Part shown: positions 1-8,292 of the stretch, piece by piece
Layout of the letters: each line of letters starts with the position of its first letter
How positions within the stretch are numbered: position 1 is the stretch's first letter
Origin: JAIBJN01 sp963784175
GTDB lineage: Bacteria; Actinomycetota; Thermoleophilia; Gaiellales; Gaiellaceae
Assembly (NCBI GenBank): GCA_963784175.1
Contig: CAWAQJ010000019.1
Span: 1 to 64,000 of the forward strand
Direction: 5' to 3'
Length of the DNA stretch: 64,000 nucleotides
Position numbers and translations under genes: made by a program
The notes under the pieces: generated by a model
Told to the model about the DNA's origin: nothing
Seen by the model: only the letters and a program-made list of their open reading frames with translations
Database searches by the model: none

Positions 1-18
1 GGGCCGGTTTCCCGGCCC
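1..18 (-). terminator. Hairpin downstream of rplL
   Basis: A 7-bp GC stem (1-7 with 12-18) with a 4-base loop lies just beyond the rplL stop. In this operon type rpoB normally follows, so it may be the partial terminator or attenuator between rplL and rpoB. No T-run is visible before the window ends. Confidence 0.45.
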
Positions 19-43
19 TCACGAACGACGGAGACTGGCTCCG

Positions 44-427
44 CTACTTGATCTCGACCGAGGCGCCGGCTTCCTCGAGCTGCGCCTTGATCGAGTCGGC
101 CTCCTCGCGGGCGATGCCCTCCTTGACGGCGTTGGGTGCGCCGTCGACGAGGTCCTTGGCCTCCTTGAGGCCCAGGCCCGTGATGGCACGGACGACCTTG
201 ATCACCTGGATCTTCTTGTCGCCGGCGCCCGTGAGAACGACCTCGAACTCCGACTGCTCCTCGGCGGCGGCGTCGGCGGCCGCGGGGGCCGCGGCGGCGG
301 CGACCGCAACCGGAGCGGCGGCGGTGACGCCCCACTCGTCCTCGATCTTCTTCTTGAGCTCGACGAGGTCGAGGACCGTCATCTTTCCGAGCTCGTCGAA
401 CACCTTGTCAACTGCAGTTGCAGCCAT
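44..427 (-). CDS. rplL: 50S ribosomal protein L7/L12
   Basis: Stalk protein of the large ribosomal subunit; dimers bind L10 and recruit translation GTPases. The 127 residues show the N-terminal dimerisation helix, an Ala/Pro-rich hinge (about 37-57) and the conserved C-terminal domain with GLGLKEAKDLVDGAP, which contacts factors. Length is normal for the family. The ATG lies 2 bases after the rplJ stop, with a GAGGAG ribosome site inside the end of rplJ, so the two are probably translationally coupled. Confidence 0.97.
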   Translation of the reverse strand: MAATAVDKVFDELGKMTVLDLVELKKKIEDEWGVTAAAPVAVAAAAAPAAADAAAEEQSEFEVVLTGAGDKKIQVIKVVRAITGLGLKEAKDLVDGAPNAVKEGIAREEADSIKAQLEEAGASVEIK

Positions 428-429
428 CG

Positions 430-1194
430 CTACTTCTCCTCCTGGGTCTCTTCGGATGTGTCTTCGGTGGTTTCTTCCTGGGTCTCTTCGGCCGCGGCCT
501 CGGGAGCCTCTTCAGGAGTCGGCTCGGGCGCCTCGGCTTCGGCCTCGGCTTCCTCCGCACGCTCTTCCTCGACAGCGGGCTCGGGCTCGGCCTCGGCGGC
601 CGGCTCGTCGGCCGGCGCCTCCTCGGCGGGAGCTTCCTCCTCGGCAGGCGCTGCTTCCGCGGCGGGAGCCTCCTCCCCTCCGAGCTGCTCGATACGCGCG
701 TCGAGCAACCCGACGAAGTCCTGCACCGGTGCGGCGAAGAGGCTGACGATCTCTGTCAGCGGACCGACGATCGCGCCGAGCACCTGGCCGCGCAGCACGT
801 CGGCCGGCGGGAGCTTGGCCAGCTCGGCCACCTGGCTCGCGTCCATCGGCGTGCCTTCGAGGATCCCGCCCTTGAGCTCGAGGATCTTCGTCTTGCGGGC
901 CGTCTCGCTCAGCGTCTTCGCGACGGAGACCATGTCCCCGTCGCCCACGAACGCGATCGCCGTGGGGCCGTCGAGCAGCTCCTTCAGCGTCTCGAAGCCG
1001 GCCTCGTCGGCGGCGAGCTTCGTGAGCGTGTTCTTGACGACGTGGAACCGGGCGCCGTGCTCGAGGAGCTTCGTGCGCACCTCGTCGAGCTCGCTCACCG
1101 ACAGGCCGCGGTAGTCGGCCAGGATGAGGGTCTGCGAGGAGCGCAGCCGCTCTGCGAGCTCCGTGACGACCTGCTCTTTGTCCTTTCTCAGCAT
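430..1194 (-). CDS. rplJ: 50S ribosomal protein L10 with long acidic tail
   Basis: Base of the ribosomal stalk; binds 23S rRNA and carries L7/L12 dimers. Residues 1-175 are a normal L10 (LADYRGLSVSELDEVR near the N-terminus, ending in the helix that binds L7/L12). After that comes an extra tail of about 75 residues made almost only of Glu, Ala, Pro and Thr, so the protein is 254 residues where 165-180 is usual. The tail is probably disordered and strongly acidic. Codon use matches the rest of the gene, so it does not look like a frameshift artefact. Confidence 0.95.
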   Translation of the reverse strand: MLRKDKEQVVTELAERLRSSQTLILADYRGLSVSELDEVRTKLLEHGARFHVVKNTLTKLAADEAGFETLKELLDGPTAIAFVGDGDMVSVAKTLSETARKTKILELKGGILEGTPMDASQVAELAKLPPADVLRGQVLGAIVGPLTEIVSLFAAPVQDFVGLLDARIEQLGGEEAPAAEAAPAEEEAPAEEAPADEPAAEAEPEPAVEEERAEEAEAEAEAPEPTPEEAPEAAAEETQEETTEDTSEETQEEK

Positions 1195-1215
1195 CGAATC
1201 ACCTCCTTCTACGAG

Positions 1216-1242
1216 TCGTGCCCGCCTTCCGGGCGGGCACGA
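1216..1242 (-). promoter_or_regulatory. Putative L10 leader hairpin
   Basis: An 11-bp perfect stem (1216-1226 with 1232-1242, loop 1227-1231) sits in the 140-base gap between rplA and rplJ, the position of the L10(L12)4-binding leader in many bacteria. It could also be a partial terminator or RNA-processing site. Only the stem is seen; the full L10 leader fold was not verified. Confidence 0.45.
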
Positions 1243-1334
1243 GCAGAGGCGAATCGTCTCTCTCGGGCCGCCTCGGCAGGTCTTATGCCCCGAAGGGCCG
1301 CCGGCTGTCTTGGGCGACGGGCTGTTGCAGAAAC

Positions 1335-2066
1335 CTACGCCGGCGCGAGGGCCTCCTCGAGCTCGGCTGTGATCTCGCGCGTCTTGGCCGGGTCGACCCG
1401 CACGCCCGGGCCCATGGAGCTGGTCAGCGTGATCGTGTGGATGTAGCGGCCCTTGGCCGCTGCCGGCTTCGCGCGGACGATCTCCTCGACGACGGCCGCG
1501 TAGTTCTCGAGCAGCGTGCGCTCGTCGAAGCTCTTGCGGCCGATCGTCAGGTGGACGTTGGCGCCGCGGTCGGTGCGGTACTCGAGCTTGCCGGCCTTCG
1601 ACTCGCGGACGGCCTTGCCGATGTCGAACGTGACCGTGCCGGTCTTCGGGTTCGGCATCTTGCCGCGCGGGCCGAGGATCCGGCCGAGCTTCCCGACCGT
1701 GCCCATCATGTCCGGCGTGGCGATGGCGACGTCGAAGTCGTCGAAGCCGCCTTCGATCTGCGTGGCGAGGTCGGCAGAGCCGACCATGTCGGCGCCCGCC
1801 TCCTCCGCCTCGCGCGCCTTCTCGCCCTCGGCGAACACGGCGATCCGGACGTCCTTGCCCGTCCCGTGCGGAAGCATGAGCGTCCCGCGGAGCTGCTGGT
1901 CGGCATGGCGGACGTTGAGGCCGAGGTTGAAGTGGATCTCGACCGTCTCGTCGAACTTGGCGGGGGGCGCGTCCTTCAGGAGCCGAACGGCCTCGAGCGG
2001 CGTGTACGCGTGCTCGCGGTCGATCTTCTCGCGCGCCTCGTTGTAGCGCTTCCCATGCTTCGCCAT
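1335..2066 (-). CDS. rplA: 50S ribosomal protein L1
   Basis: Binds 23S rRNA at the L1 stalk and helps deacylated tRNA leave the E site. The 243 residues match L1 end to end: N-terminal KRYNEAREKID, central GRILGPRGKMPNPKTGTVT with the rRNA-binding signature, and C-terminal TLTSSMGPGVRVD. The ATG lies within the stop codon of rplK, which argues for coupled translation. In other bacteria L1 represses the L11-L1 operon by binding its own mRNA. Confidence 0.97.
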   Translation of the reverse strand: MAKHGKRYNEAREKIDREHAYTPLEAVRLLKDAPPAKFDETVEIHFNLGLNVRHADQQLRGTLMLPHGTGKDVRIAVFAEGEKAREAEEAGADMVGSADLATQIEGGFDDFDVAIATPDMMGTVGKLGRILGPRGKMPNPKTGTVTFDIGKAVRESKAGKLEYRTDRGANVHLTIGRKSFDERTLLENYAAVVEEIVRAKPAAAKGRYIHTITLTSSMGPGVRVDPAKTREITAELEEALAPA

Positions 2067-2491
2067 TAGCGCGCCACCTCCACGCCCATCGACCGCGCGG
2101 TGCCCTCGATGATGCGCATCGCCTGATCGACGTCGCGCGCGTTGAGGTCGACGAGCTTCGTCTCGGCGATCTGCCGCACCTGGGCGGACGTGATCCTCCC
2201 GACCTTCTCGCGGTTCGGCTCGCCGGAGCCCTTGTCGATCCGCAGCGCCTCCTTGATGAGGACGGCGGCCGGCGGGGTCTTCGTGATGAAGGTGAAGGAC
2301 CGGTCCTCGAAGACCGTGATCTCCACCGGGGTGATGCGCCCGTTCTCCTGCTGGGTCTGCGCGTTGAACGCCTTGCAGAACTCCATGATGTTGACCCCGT
2401 GCTGACCCAGCGCGGGACCGACAGGAGGCGCCGGGTTGGCCTGCCCGCCGGGGATCTGGAGCTTGATGAGTGTCAGAACCTTTTTCGCCAT
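2066..2491 (-). CDS. rplK: 50S ribosomal protein L11
   Basis: Part of the GTPase-associated centre; needed for factor-dependent steps and stringent-response sensing. The 141 residues are of standard length and carry the N-terminal Pro-rich segment (GGQANPAPPVGPALGQHGVN) and the C-terminal rRNA-binding domain with KTPPAAVLIKEAL. It follows nusG by 10 bases in the same operon. Confidence 0.97.
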   Translation of the reverse strand: MAKKVLTLIKLQIPGGQANPAPPVGPALGQHGVNIMEFCKAFNAQTQQENGRITPVEITVFEDRSFTFITKTPPAAVLIKEALRIDKGSGEPNREKVGRITSAQVRQIAETKLVDLNARDVDQAMRIIEGTARSMGVEVAR

Positions 2492-2501
2492 TCGTCTTGC
2501 C

Positions 2502-3032
2502 TCAGTCCATCTTCTTGACCTGGTCGAAGCTCACCTCGACGGGCGTCTGGCGCTCGAAGATGTTCACGAGCACCTTGAGCTTCTGCTGGTCTGCGTTGAC
2601 GTCGATGACCTCGCCGTCGAAGTCCGACAGCGAGCCCTGGGTGATCTTCACCGTCTCGCCGAGCTCGAACTCGACGGTGGTACGCGGCCGATCGGCGGCT
2701 GTCGTGGCCGTATGCAAAATGCGGTCGACCTCGGGCTGCGAAAGCGGGACGGGCTTGGTGCCCGAGCCGACGAAACCCGTCACGCCCGGCGTGTTCTTCA
2801 CGACCGTCCACGCCTCGTCGGACATGTCCATGTTGACGAGCACGTAGCCGGGGAGCACACGCTTCTCGGTCTGCACCTTCTGGCCGTCCTTCGTCTCCAC
2901 GACCTGCTCGGTCGGCACGACGACGCGCCGGAACCGAGGCTGCTGGTTCATCGAGATGATGCGGTGCTCGAGGTTCGTCTTGACCTTGTTCTCGTGGCCG
3001 GAGTAGGTGTTGATCACGTACCAGCGGAACAT
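2502..3032 (-). CDS. nusG: Transcription termination/antitermination protein NusG
   Basis: RNA-polymerase-binding elongation factor that acts with Rho and couples transcription to translation. The 176 residues hold an N-terminal NGN domain (MFRWYVINTYSGHENKVKT, then LPGYVLVNMDMSDEAW) and a C-terminal KOW domain (FDGEVIDVNADQQKLKVLVN). The ATG is 7 bases after secE. Length is compact, without the acidic N-terminal extension seen in Streptomyces NusG. Confidence 0.96.
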   Translation of the reverse strand: MFRWYVINTYSGHENKVKTNLEHRIISMNQQPRFRRVVVPTEQVVETKDGQKVQTEKRVLPGYVLVNMDMSDEAWTVVKNTPGVTGFVGSGTKPVPLSQPEVDRILHTATTAADRPRTTVEFELGETVKITQGSLSDFDGEVIDVNADQQKLKVLVNIFERQTPVEVSFDQVKKMD

Positions 3033-3039
3033 GTGCGCC

Positions 3040-3366
3040 TCAGAGCCCCAGGAGGACGTCGCGGACGAACCGCTGGACGCCCCAGTCGACCACGAACAGG
3101 TACGCGCCGACGATGGCGACGGCGATGATGACGACGACGGTCGCCGAGATCAGCTGCGTGCGGCTGGGCCAATCGACCTTGCGGAGCTCGGCATAGCACT
3201 CGCCGATGAACGCCCGCATGCCACCCCGGCGCTCGCGCTTCTGACCCGTCTGGCTCTTCGGCTGCCCGGCGGGCTTGACCTGCCGCGTGCGCGCGCGGGC
3301 GCGCTCCGACTGAGCCGGAGCCTGGAAGTCGCTGCGCTTCCGGCGGGTACGCGAAGGACGCGCCAA
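3040..3366 (-). CDS. secE: Preprotein translocase subunit SecE
   Basis: Small essential subunit of the SecYEG translocon in the cell membrane. The 108 residues have a basic N-terminal tail of about 50 residues, the conserved amphipathic FIGECYAELRKVDWPSR segment, and a single membrane helix (about 70-92). The start is a TTG directly after the rpmG stop, with AGG just upstream. The basic tail could be shorter if translation starts at Met50 (GGMRAFIGEC), but the TTG fits the gene spacing. Confidence 0.9.
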   Translation of the reverse strand: MARPSRTRRKRSDFQAPAQSERARARTRQVKPAGQPKSQTGQKRERRGGMRAFIGECYAELRKVDWPSRTQLISATVVVIIAVAIVGAYLFVVDWGVQRFVRDVLLGL

Positions 3367-3528
3367 CTACCTGGTCTCCCTATGCAGCGTGTGGCTGCTG
3401 CACCAGCGGCAATACTTCTTCGCCTCGAAGCGGTCCGGTGTGTTCCGCTTCGACTTCTGACTCTGATAGTTGCGCCGCTTGCACTCCGTGCACGCAAGCG
3501 TGATCGCGACTCGTACTCCTGTTGCCAT
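3367..3528 (-). CDS. rpmG: 50S ribosomal protein L33
   Basis: Small zinc-ribbon protein of the large subunit. The 53-residue product begins MATGVRVAITLACTECKRRN and ends KYCRWCSSHTLHRETR. Cys13/Cys16 and Cys40/Cys43 form the zinc site, so this is the zinc-binding (C+) form. The stop touches the secE start. The order tRNA-Met, rpmG, secE, nusG is typical of actinobacteria. Confidence 0.95.
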   Translation of the reverse strand: MATGVRVAITLACTECKRRNYQSQKSKRNTPDRFEAKKYCRWCSSHTLHRETR

Positions 3529-3564
3529 CGTCTGTTCGCCTTCGTCTCGAGAGAGGTCTCCAGG

Positions 3565-3638
3565 TAGCGGCGGTAGGACTCGAACCTACGACACACGGAT
3601 TATGATTCCGCTGCTCTAACCAGCTGAGCTACGCCGCC
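3565..3638 (-). tRNA. tRNA-Met (CAT)
   Basis: Cloverleaf of 74 bases: acceptor stem GGCGGCG closing with a G.U first pair, D-arm GCTC/GAGC, anticodon stem GCGGA/TCCGT with loop ATCATAA (anticodon CAT), T-arm GTAGG/CCTAC with TTCGAGT. No CCA is encoded. The place upstream of rpmG and the G1.U72 pair fit elongator Met rather than initiator; tRNA-Ile2 (lysidine-modified CAT) cannot be fully excluded. Confidence 0.93.
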
Positions 3639-3681
3639 CTGCGCGGCCGAGTGTAGCAAGACCCCGCATTCAGCCTAGGGG

Positions 3682-5064
3682 CTACGGCTTTTCGCGAACG
3701 AGCTCGATGCCCTCCTCCGGGAGCTCGGCGATGCCTCCTTCGGCGACGTGGATGACGTCGTCGAAACCCGCCCTGCGGAGCAGCGAGACGGCGATCGAGC
3801 TGCGGTTGCCGGCGGAGCAGGCGACCGCGAGCGGCGTGCCGCCGTTGCGGAGCTCGTCCGGAAGCCCGTTGCGCAGGTCGTGGTAGGGAACGTGCACCGA
3901 CCCGTCCACGTGGCCCTCGTCCCATTCGTCATCGTCACGGACGTCGAGGAGACGCACGTCACCGCGCTTGAGCCGTTCGGCGAGCTCGGGAATGTCGATC
4001 GCGGCCGTCGTCTCGACCGGCAAGCGGGCATCCCTCCAGGCCTCGACACCTCCGTCCAGCACCCCGGCGATCTGCCGAAAGCCGACCGCCTCGAGCAGGC
4101 GTCCCATCCTGCGGGCATCCTCGTCGCTCGCGGCGGCAACGATGACCTCGCTCTCGGCGTCGACGACCCAGGCGGCCCTCGTGCCGACGGCCGCCCGCAC
4201 CATCGTGACGTTGATGGAGCCCGGGACGTGCACGCCGTCGAACGCGCGCGTGTCCCGGCCGTCGAGGAGGGTCGCGCCGGCGTCGAGACGCGCCTGCACC
4301 GCCGCGGGCTCGAGCAACTCGAGCGGCTGCGACTCCGTCAGGAGCGGGCCTCTGTTCAGCGCGACGATGCGCTTGAAGTTCGGCGGCTGGTGGGCGAGGT
4401 TGCCGGTGAGCGTGCGGACGAAGCCGTCCTCGTCGTCGCGGGCGAGCAGCCGGTTGAAGCGGCGCTCGAAGCCGATCGTCGTCACGGGCTTCTCGCTCAT
4501 CCCCGCCCCGCCGCAGAGCGAACCACCGATGTGCCCGGGCCAGACTTCGGCGAAGTCCCCGAGCGCGAGCAGCCGCTTGAGCGAGGCGAAGAGTCCCCGC
4601 GCGCCCTCCTCCGGGTCGACCGCGAGGTCAGGGCGAGCGACGTCGCCCACGAAGAGCGAGTCTCCGGTGACGACGAGCCACGGCTCGTCCCCACGGCTCC
4701 CGTCGGCGACGAGATACGCCGTGTGCTCGGGCCGGTGCCCGGGCGTCGTGAGCGCCGTGATCGTGACCTCGCCGACCGTGACCGTCTCGCCGTCGGCGAT
4801 CGGCTCGTGCTCGAACTCGACCCCGGCGGTCGCCGGCACGTGGATGACCGCCCCGGTCTCCTTCACCAGGCGTCCTTTGCCCGAGACGTGGTCGGCGTGG
4901 TTGTGCGTCTCGAGGACGTGCGCGATGGTGAAGTCGTGCTCCTCGGCGAGCTCGAGGTAGGCCTCGACGTCCCATTTCGGGTCGATGATCGCCGCCTCGC
5001 CCCCGTCGGCGACGACGTAGGACGCGCACCCGAGATCCTCGTGCAGCACCTGCCGGAAGAACAT
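3682..5064 (-). CDS. MBL-fold hydrolase with two rhodanese domains
   Basis: Resembles persulfide-dioxygenase-like proteins that handle sulfane sulfur. Of 460 residues, about 1-230 form a metallo-beta-lactamase domain with the metal motif THNHADH and the later VWPGHIGGSLCGG. Two rhodanese domains follow: the first (LLDGRDTRAFDGVHVPGS) lacks an active Cys, the second keeps it in ACSAGNRS. The start was set at the ATG at 5064 (MFFRQVLHEDLG), where family similarity begins; an upstream in-frame ATG at 5190 would add 42 residues that look non-coding. It stands alone between tRNA-Met and the molybdate genes. Confidence 0.88.
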   Translation of the reverse strand: MFFRQVLHEDLGCASYVVADGGEAAIIDPKWDVEAYLELAEEHDFTIAHVLETHNHADHVSGKGRLVKETGAVIHVPATAGVEFEHEPIADGETVTVGEVTITALTTPGHRPEHTAYLVADGSRGDEPWLVVTGDSLFVGDVARPDLAVDPEEGARGLFASLKRLLALGDFAEVWPGHIGGSLCGGAGMSEKPVTTIGFERRFNRLLARDDEDGFVRTLTGNLAHQPPNFKRIVALNRGPLLTESQPLELLEPAAVQARLDAGATLLDGRDTRAFDGVHVPGSINVTMVRAAVGTRAAWVVDAESEVIVAAASDEDARRMGRLLEAVGFRQIAGVLDGGVEAWRDARLPVETTAAIDIPELAERLKRGDVRLLDVRDDDEWDEGHVDGSVHVPYHDLRNGLPDELRNGGTPLAVACSAGNRSSIAVSLLRRAGFDDVIHVAEGGIAELPEEGIELVREKP

Positions 5065-5373
5065 TTCGCGCCGGGATGATACGTGGAGGCTGACCGCGTG
5101 AGGCTTCACGCCGACCTCACGATGCCGGCCCGCCTGAGCCTGGCGCTTGCGCGGGCAGTTCCGCTCGCGGCATAGGACGCTCAGAGACAAGCAAGAGGCT
5201 GGCCCGACAGTCGAATCCGTTCGCCTAAAAGCTCTTCTCGCCTCGCGCGCTACCGTGCGTCGGTGTGCTGAGGGCTTTGGGCCAGATTCGAATGCAGGGC
5301 CAGTAAGACCACTCTACTCCTTTCGATCAGCCGCCGTTTCGCCATTTGAATGGCCAACCCCTCTGTGGTAATT
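5065..5373. other. Intergenic region, no gene seen
   Basis: About 310 bases between the divergent MBL-rhodanese gene and the ModE-like gene. Lower GC than its neighbours, with stop codons in all frames. It should hold both promoters. No tRNA, repeat or clear terminator was recognised. Confidence 0.6.
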
Positions 5374-5394
5374 TGCCTAGGCAATGCCTAGGCA
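5374..5394 (+). promoter_or_regulatory. Tandem palindromic operator over the start codon
   Basis: Two identical 10-bp palindromes TGCCTAGGCA (5374-5383 and 5385-5394) lie one base apart, i.e. one helical turn (11 bp) centre to centre. The second contains the ATG at 5384-5386. This is the layout of a two-dimer repressor site. The obvious candidate binder is the ModE-like protein encoded here. Confidence 0.6.
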
Positions 5395-5761
5395 TTCTCT
5401 GCCCGCCAGCGACGCGGCCCGCCAGCTCGGGATCAGCCTCGACACCCTGCGGCGGTGGGATCGCCAGGGGCGGATCCGCACCGAGCGAGACCGGCGGAAC
5501 CGGCGTCTCGTGCCGGCTTCGGAGATCGACAGGCTGCGCGGCGGCCCCGAGCACCATGACCTCTCCGCGCGCAATCGGTTCCGTGGGCGGATCCGCGAGG
5601 TTCGGATCGAAGGGCTTCTCGCGCAGGTGGAGATCGACGTGACCGAGCCGACCCGGGTCGTCGCGGTCATCACGCGCGAGGCGGCCGAGCAGCTCGGGCT
5701 CGAGGCCGGACAGGACGCGACGGCGCTCGTCAAGGCGACGTCGGTGATGGTCGAGCGTTGA
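5384..5761 (+). CDS. ModE-like molybdate regulator (HTH + TOBE)
   Basis: Likely senses molybdate or tungstate and controls the uptake genes that follow. Residues 5-55 form a MerR/excisionase-type helix-turn-helix (SDAARQLGISLDTLRRWDRQ), and residues 62-125 a single TOBE/Mop domain (ARNRFRGRIREVRIEGLLA... VIKREAAEQ-type fold) that binds oxyanions. It is much shorter than E. coli ModE (262 residues), which has a different HTH and two Mop domains. The stop overlaps the TTG start of modA. The ATG lies inside the palindromic operator, so mRNA may be leaderless and the gene self-repressed. Confidence 0.82.
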   Translation: MPRHSLPASDAARQLGISLDTLRRWDRQGRIRTERDRRNRRLVPASEIDRLRGGPEHHDLSARNRFRGRIREVRIEGLLAQVEIDVTEPTRVVAVITREAAEQLGLEAGQDATALVKATSVMVER

Positions 5762-6493
5762 GGCGCCTTGCGGCCCTCGCGGCCGTCGCGCTCGTCGCCG
5801 CCTCCTGCGGTGGGGACGACGACGGCGCCGGCAGCGACCTCGAAGGCATCACGGTCTTCGGCGCCGCCTCGTTGACGGAGGTCTTCCAGGAGATCGCCCC
5901 CGACGTCACCTTCAACTTCGCCGGCTCGGACGAGCTCGCCACCCAGATCCGCGAGGGCGCACCTGCGGACGTCTACGCAGCCGCGAGCCCGCGTTACCCG
6001 GACGAGCTCTTCGAGGAGGGCCTGATCGAGGAGCCCCAGATCTTCGCGACCAACCGGCTGGTGCTCATCGTCCCGGCCGACAACCCGACCGGCATCGAGT
6101 CCGTCGAGGACCTGATGGCCGACGGCGTCAAGCTGGTCGTCGGCGCCGAGGGCGTGCCGATCGGCGACTACACGCGCACCGTGCTCGAGAACATGGGCAT
6201 GACCGACGTGCTCGACAACGTCGTCTCGAACGAGGAGGACGTGAAGGGCGTCGTCGGAAAGATCACCTCCGGGGCAGCGGACGCGGGCTTCGTCTACGTG
6301 ACCGACGCCACCGCGGCCGGCGACGCGGTCGAGGCGATCGAGCTCCCGGAGGACGGCGCAGGCGGTCGTCCAGTACCCGATCGCCGTCGTCGTCGAGCTC
6401 CGAGAACGCCGAGGCAGCGCAGGAGTTCGTCGACCTCGTGCTCGGCAGGACGGCCAGGAAGCGCTCGCGGAAGCCGGCTTCGGGCCGCCGTGA
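5758..6493 (+). CDS. modA: Molybdate-binding lipoprotein ModA, frame interrupted
   Basis: Periplasmic-type substrate-binding protein of the molybdate ABC importer, membrane-anchored in monoderms. TTG start; signal peptide with lipobox AASC near residue 16; then ITVFGAASLTEVF and a DELATQIREGAPADVYAAAS stretch typical of ModA. The frame is sound to about 6355. After that the family C-terminus continues in other frames: AQAVVQYPIAVV from 6356, SSENAEAAQEFVDLVLG from 6396, then DGQEALAEAGFGPP from 6449 to the TGA at 6491-6493. Three shifts in 100 bases with protein sequence conserved in each frame suggest sequence error or very recent damage. Confidence 0.85.
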
Positions 6494-7314
6494 GGCGGGT
6501 CTTCGACGTCGCCCTGGCGATCGCGGCCGGACTCACGCTCGCGTTCCTCCTCCTGCCGGTTCTCGCACTCTTCTTTCGCATCTCGCCCAGTGAGCTCCTC
6601 GAGGCGCTGTTGAGCGACGTGGCCCTCGACGCTCTCTGGGTGAGCCTGAAGACCGGCCTGATTGCTCACTTCTTCGTGCTGCTCGTCGGCACACCCGCCG
6701 CCTACTTCCTGGCCACGAAACGGTTCCGCGGCCGCGGTGTCCTGATCACGCTCGTCGAGCTGCCGCTGGTCCTCCCGCCGGCGGTGGCCGGGATCGCGCT
6801 GCTCGCGCTCTTCAGCCGACGCGGGCTCCTCGGCCAGGAGCTCTACGCCCTCGGGATCCACATACCGCTCACGCAGACCGCGGTGGTCCTCGCCGTAACG
6901 TTCGTCGCAGCCCCCTTCTACGTGCGGCAGGCAATCGCCTCGTTCGAGACCGTCGACCGCACCCTGATCGAAGCATCCCGGACGTTGGGCGCGAGCCCGG
7001 CACGGACGTTCTGGCGCGTCGCCGTGCCGCTCTCGGCGACAGGGCTCGGCGCCGGCTCGGCGCTGGCGTGGGCACGGGGCACCGGCGAGTTCGGTGCGAC
7101 GATCATGTTCGCCGGGAGCCTTCAGGGCGTCACGCAGACGATGCCGCTCGCGATCTACGCCCAGCTCGACCTGGACCCGGACATCGCGATCGCGATCGGC
7201 GCTCTGCTCGTCCTCGTCAGCCTCACCGTCCTCCTCTCTGTGAAGCTTCTGCCCTCGTGGACGCGCTTCACGTCAGCCTCGTACATCACCTCCGCTCGTT
7301 CCGCCTCGAGCTAG
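6490..7314 (+). CDS. modB: Molybdate ABC transporter permease ModB
   Basis: Membrane channel of the molybdate importer. GTG start overlapping the modA stop (GTGA). The 274 residues hold about five to six membrane helices and the cytoplasmic loop EASRTLGASPARTFWRVAVP, the EAA motif that docks on ModC, followed by ARGTGEFGATIMFAGS, which is typical of ModB. Because of the shifts in modA it appears open in one frame from 5758, but the real product starts here. Confidence 0.92.
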   Translation: MRRVFDVALAIAAGLTLAFLLLPVLALFFRISPSELLEALLSDVALDALWVSLKTGLIAHFFVLLVGTPAAYFLATKRFRGRGVLITLVELPLVLPPAVAGIALLALFSRRGLLGQELYALGIHIPLTQTAVVLAVTFVAAPFYVRQAIASFETVDRTLIEASRTLGASPARTFWRVAVPLSATGLGAGSALAWARGTGEFGATIMFAGSLQGVTQTMPLAIYAQLDLDPDIAIAIGALLVLVSLTVLLSVKLLPSWTRFTSASYITSARSASS

Positions 7315-8288
7315 AGCTCGAGGTCGGCCGCGAGACGGTGGCGCTCGTCGGCCCGTCGGGCGCCGGCAAGACGAGCGTGTTGAGGGCAATCGCGGGGCTC
7401 CTGCGGCCCGAACGGGGACGCATCGCGCTCGACGGCGAGACCTGGTTCGACTCGGAGAAGAAGATCGATCTTCCTCCGGAACGCCGCTCGGTCGGGCTCG
7501 TCTTCCAGGAGTACGCCCTCTTCCCGCACATGACCGTGGCCGAGAACGTCGCCTACGGCGGGCCGAAGCGGGTCGACGAATTGCTGGAGCTCCTCGGCAT
7601 CTCCGCGCTTCGCGACGCGCGGCCGGGCGAGCTCTCCGGAGGCGAGCGCCAGCGGGTCGCCGTCGCTCGCGCCCTCGCCCGCGACCCTGCCGTGCTCCTC
7701 CTCGACGAGCCGCTCGCGGCGCTCGACGCTCACACCCGCGCGCGCGTGCGCGCGGAGCTCGGGGAGCTGCTCGGGCGGCTCGGGCTCCCCACGCTTCTCG
7801 TCACCCACGACTTCCAGGACGCCGCCGCTCTGGCGGAGCGGGTCGGGGTGCTCGTGGAGGGCCGTATCGTTCAGGACGGCACCGCTCCCGAGCTGGTCGC
7901 GAGCCCGACGAGCCCGTTCGTCGCCGACTTCACCGGCGGCAACCTTCTGCACGGCGTCGCGCGCCCGGCCGACTCGGGGCTCACAGAGGTGACGCTCGAC
8001 GACGGGTCACGCATCTTCTCGACGGACGCGGTCGAGGGCCACGTCGGCGCGGTCGTCTACCCGTGGGAGGTCGCGATCGCCCGCGAGGCGCCGACCGACT
8101 CCGCCCAGAACCATGTCGTGGGGCCGATCGTGAGCCTGGTGCCCGTCGCCAACCGCGTCCGTGTCCGCGTCGGCCCGCTGACGGCCGAGATCACGGCGGC
8201 GTCGGCGGAGCGCCTCGCCCTGCGTCAGGGCGAGCCCGTCGTGGCGAGCTTCAAGGCGACCGGAACGCGGCTCGTGCCGCTGGCCTAG
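7257..8288 (+). CDS. modC: Molybdate ABC transporter ATPase ModC
   Basis: Drives molybdate import by ATP hydrolysis on the inner face of the membrane. The 343 residues show Walker A GPSGAGKTS (32-40), Q-loop FQEYALFPH, signature LSGGERQRVAVARAL (126-140), Walker B VLLLDEP (146-152) and switch His184. The C-terminal 110 residues carry a TOBE-like domain (VGPIVSLVPVANRVRVRV), which can sense molybdate. The GTG start overlaps the end of modB by 58 bases; upstream in-frame codons belong to a shadow of modB. Confidence 0.92.
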   Translation: MDALHVSLVHHLRSFRLELELEVGRETVALVGPSGAGKTSVLRAIAGLLRPERGRIALDGETWFDSEKKIDLPPERRSVGLVFQEYALFPHMTVAENVAYGGPKRVDELLELLGISALRDARPGELSGGERQRVAVARALARDPAVLLLDEPLAALDAHTRARVRAELGELLGRLGLPTLLVTHDFQDAAALAERVGVLVEGRIVQDGTAPELVASPTSPFVADFTGGNLLHGVARPADSGLTEVTLDDGSRIFSTDAVEGHVGAVVYPWEVAIAREAPTDSAQNHVVGPIVSLVPVANRVRVRVGPLTAEITAASAERLALRQGEPVVASFKATGTRLVPLA

Positions 8289-8292
8289 TCGC

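Noticed and set aside
5758..7314. A single 518-residue ModA-ModB fusion protein
   Set aside because: The middle is out of the ModA frame; the frame merely returns by chance. ModB has its own GTG overlapping the ModA stop.
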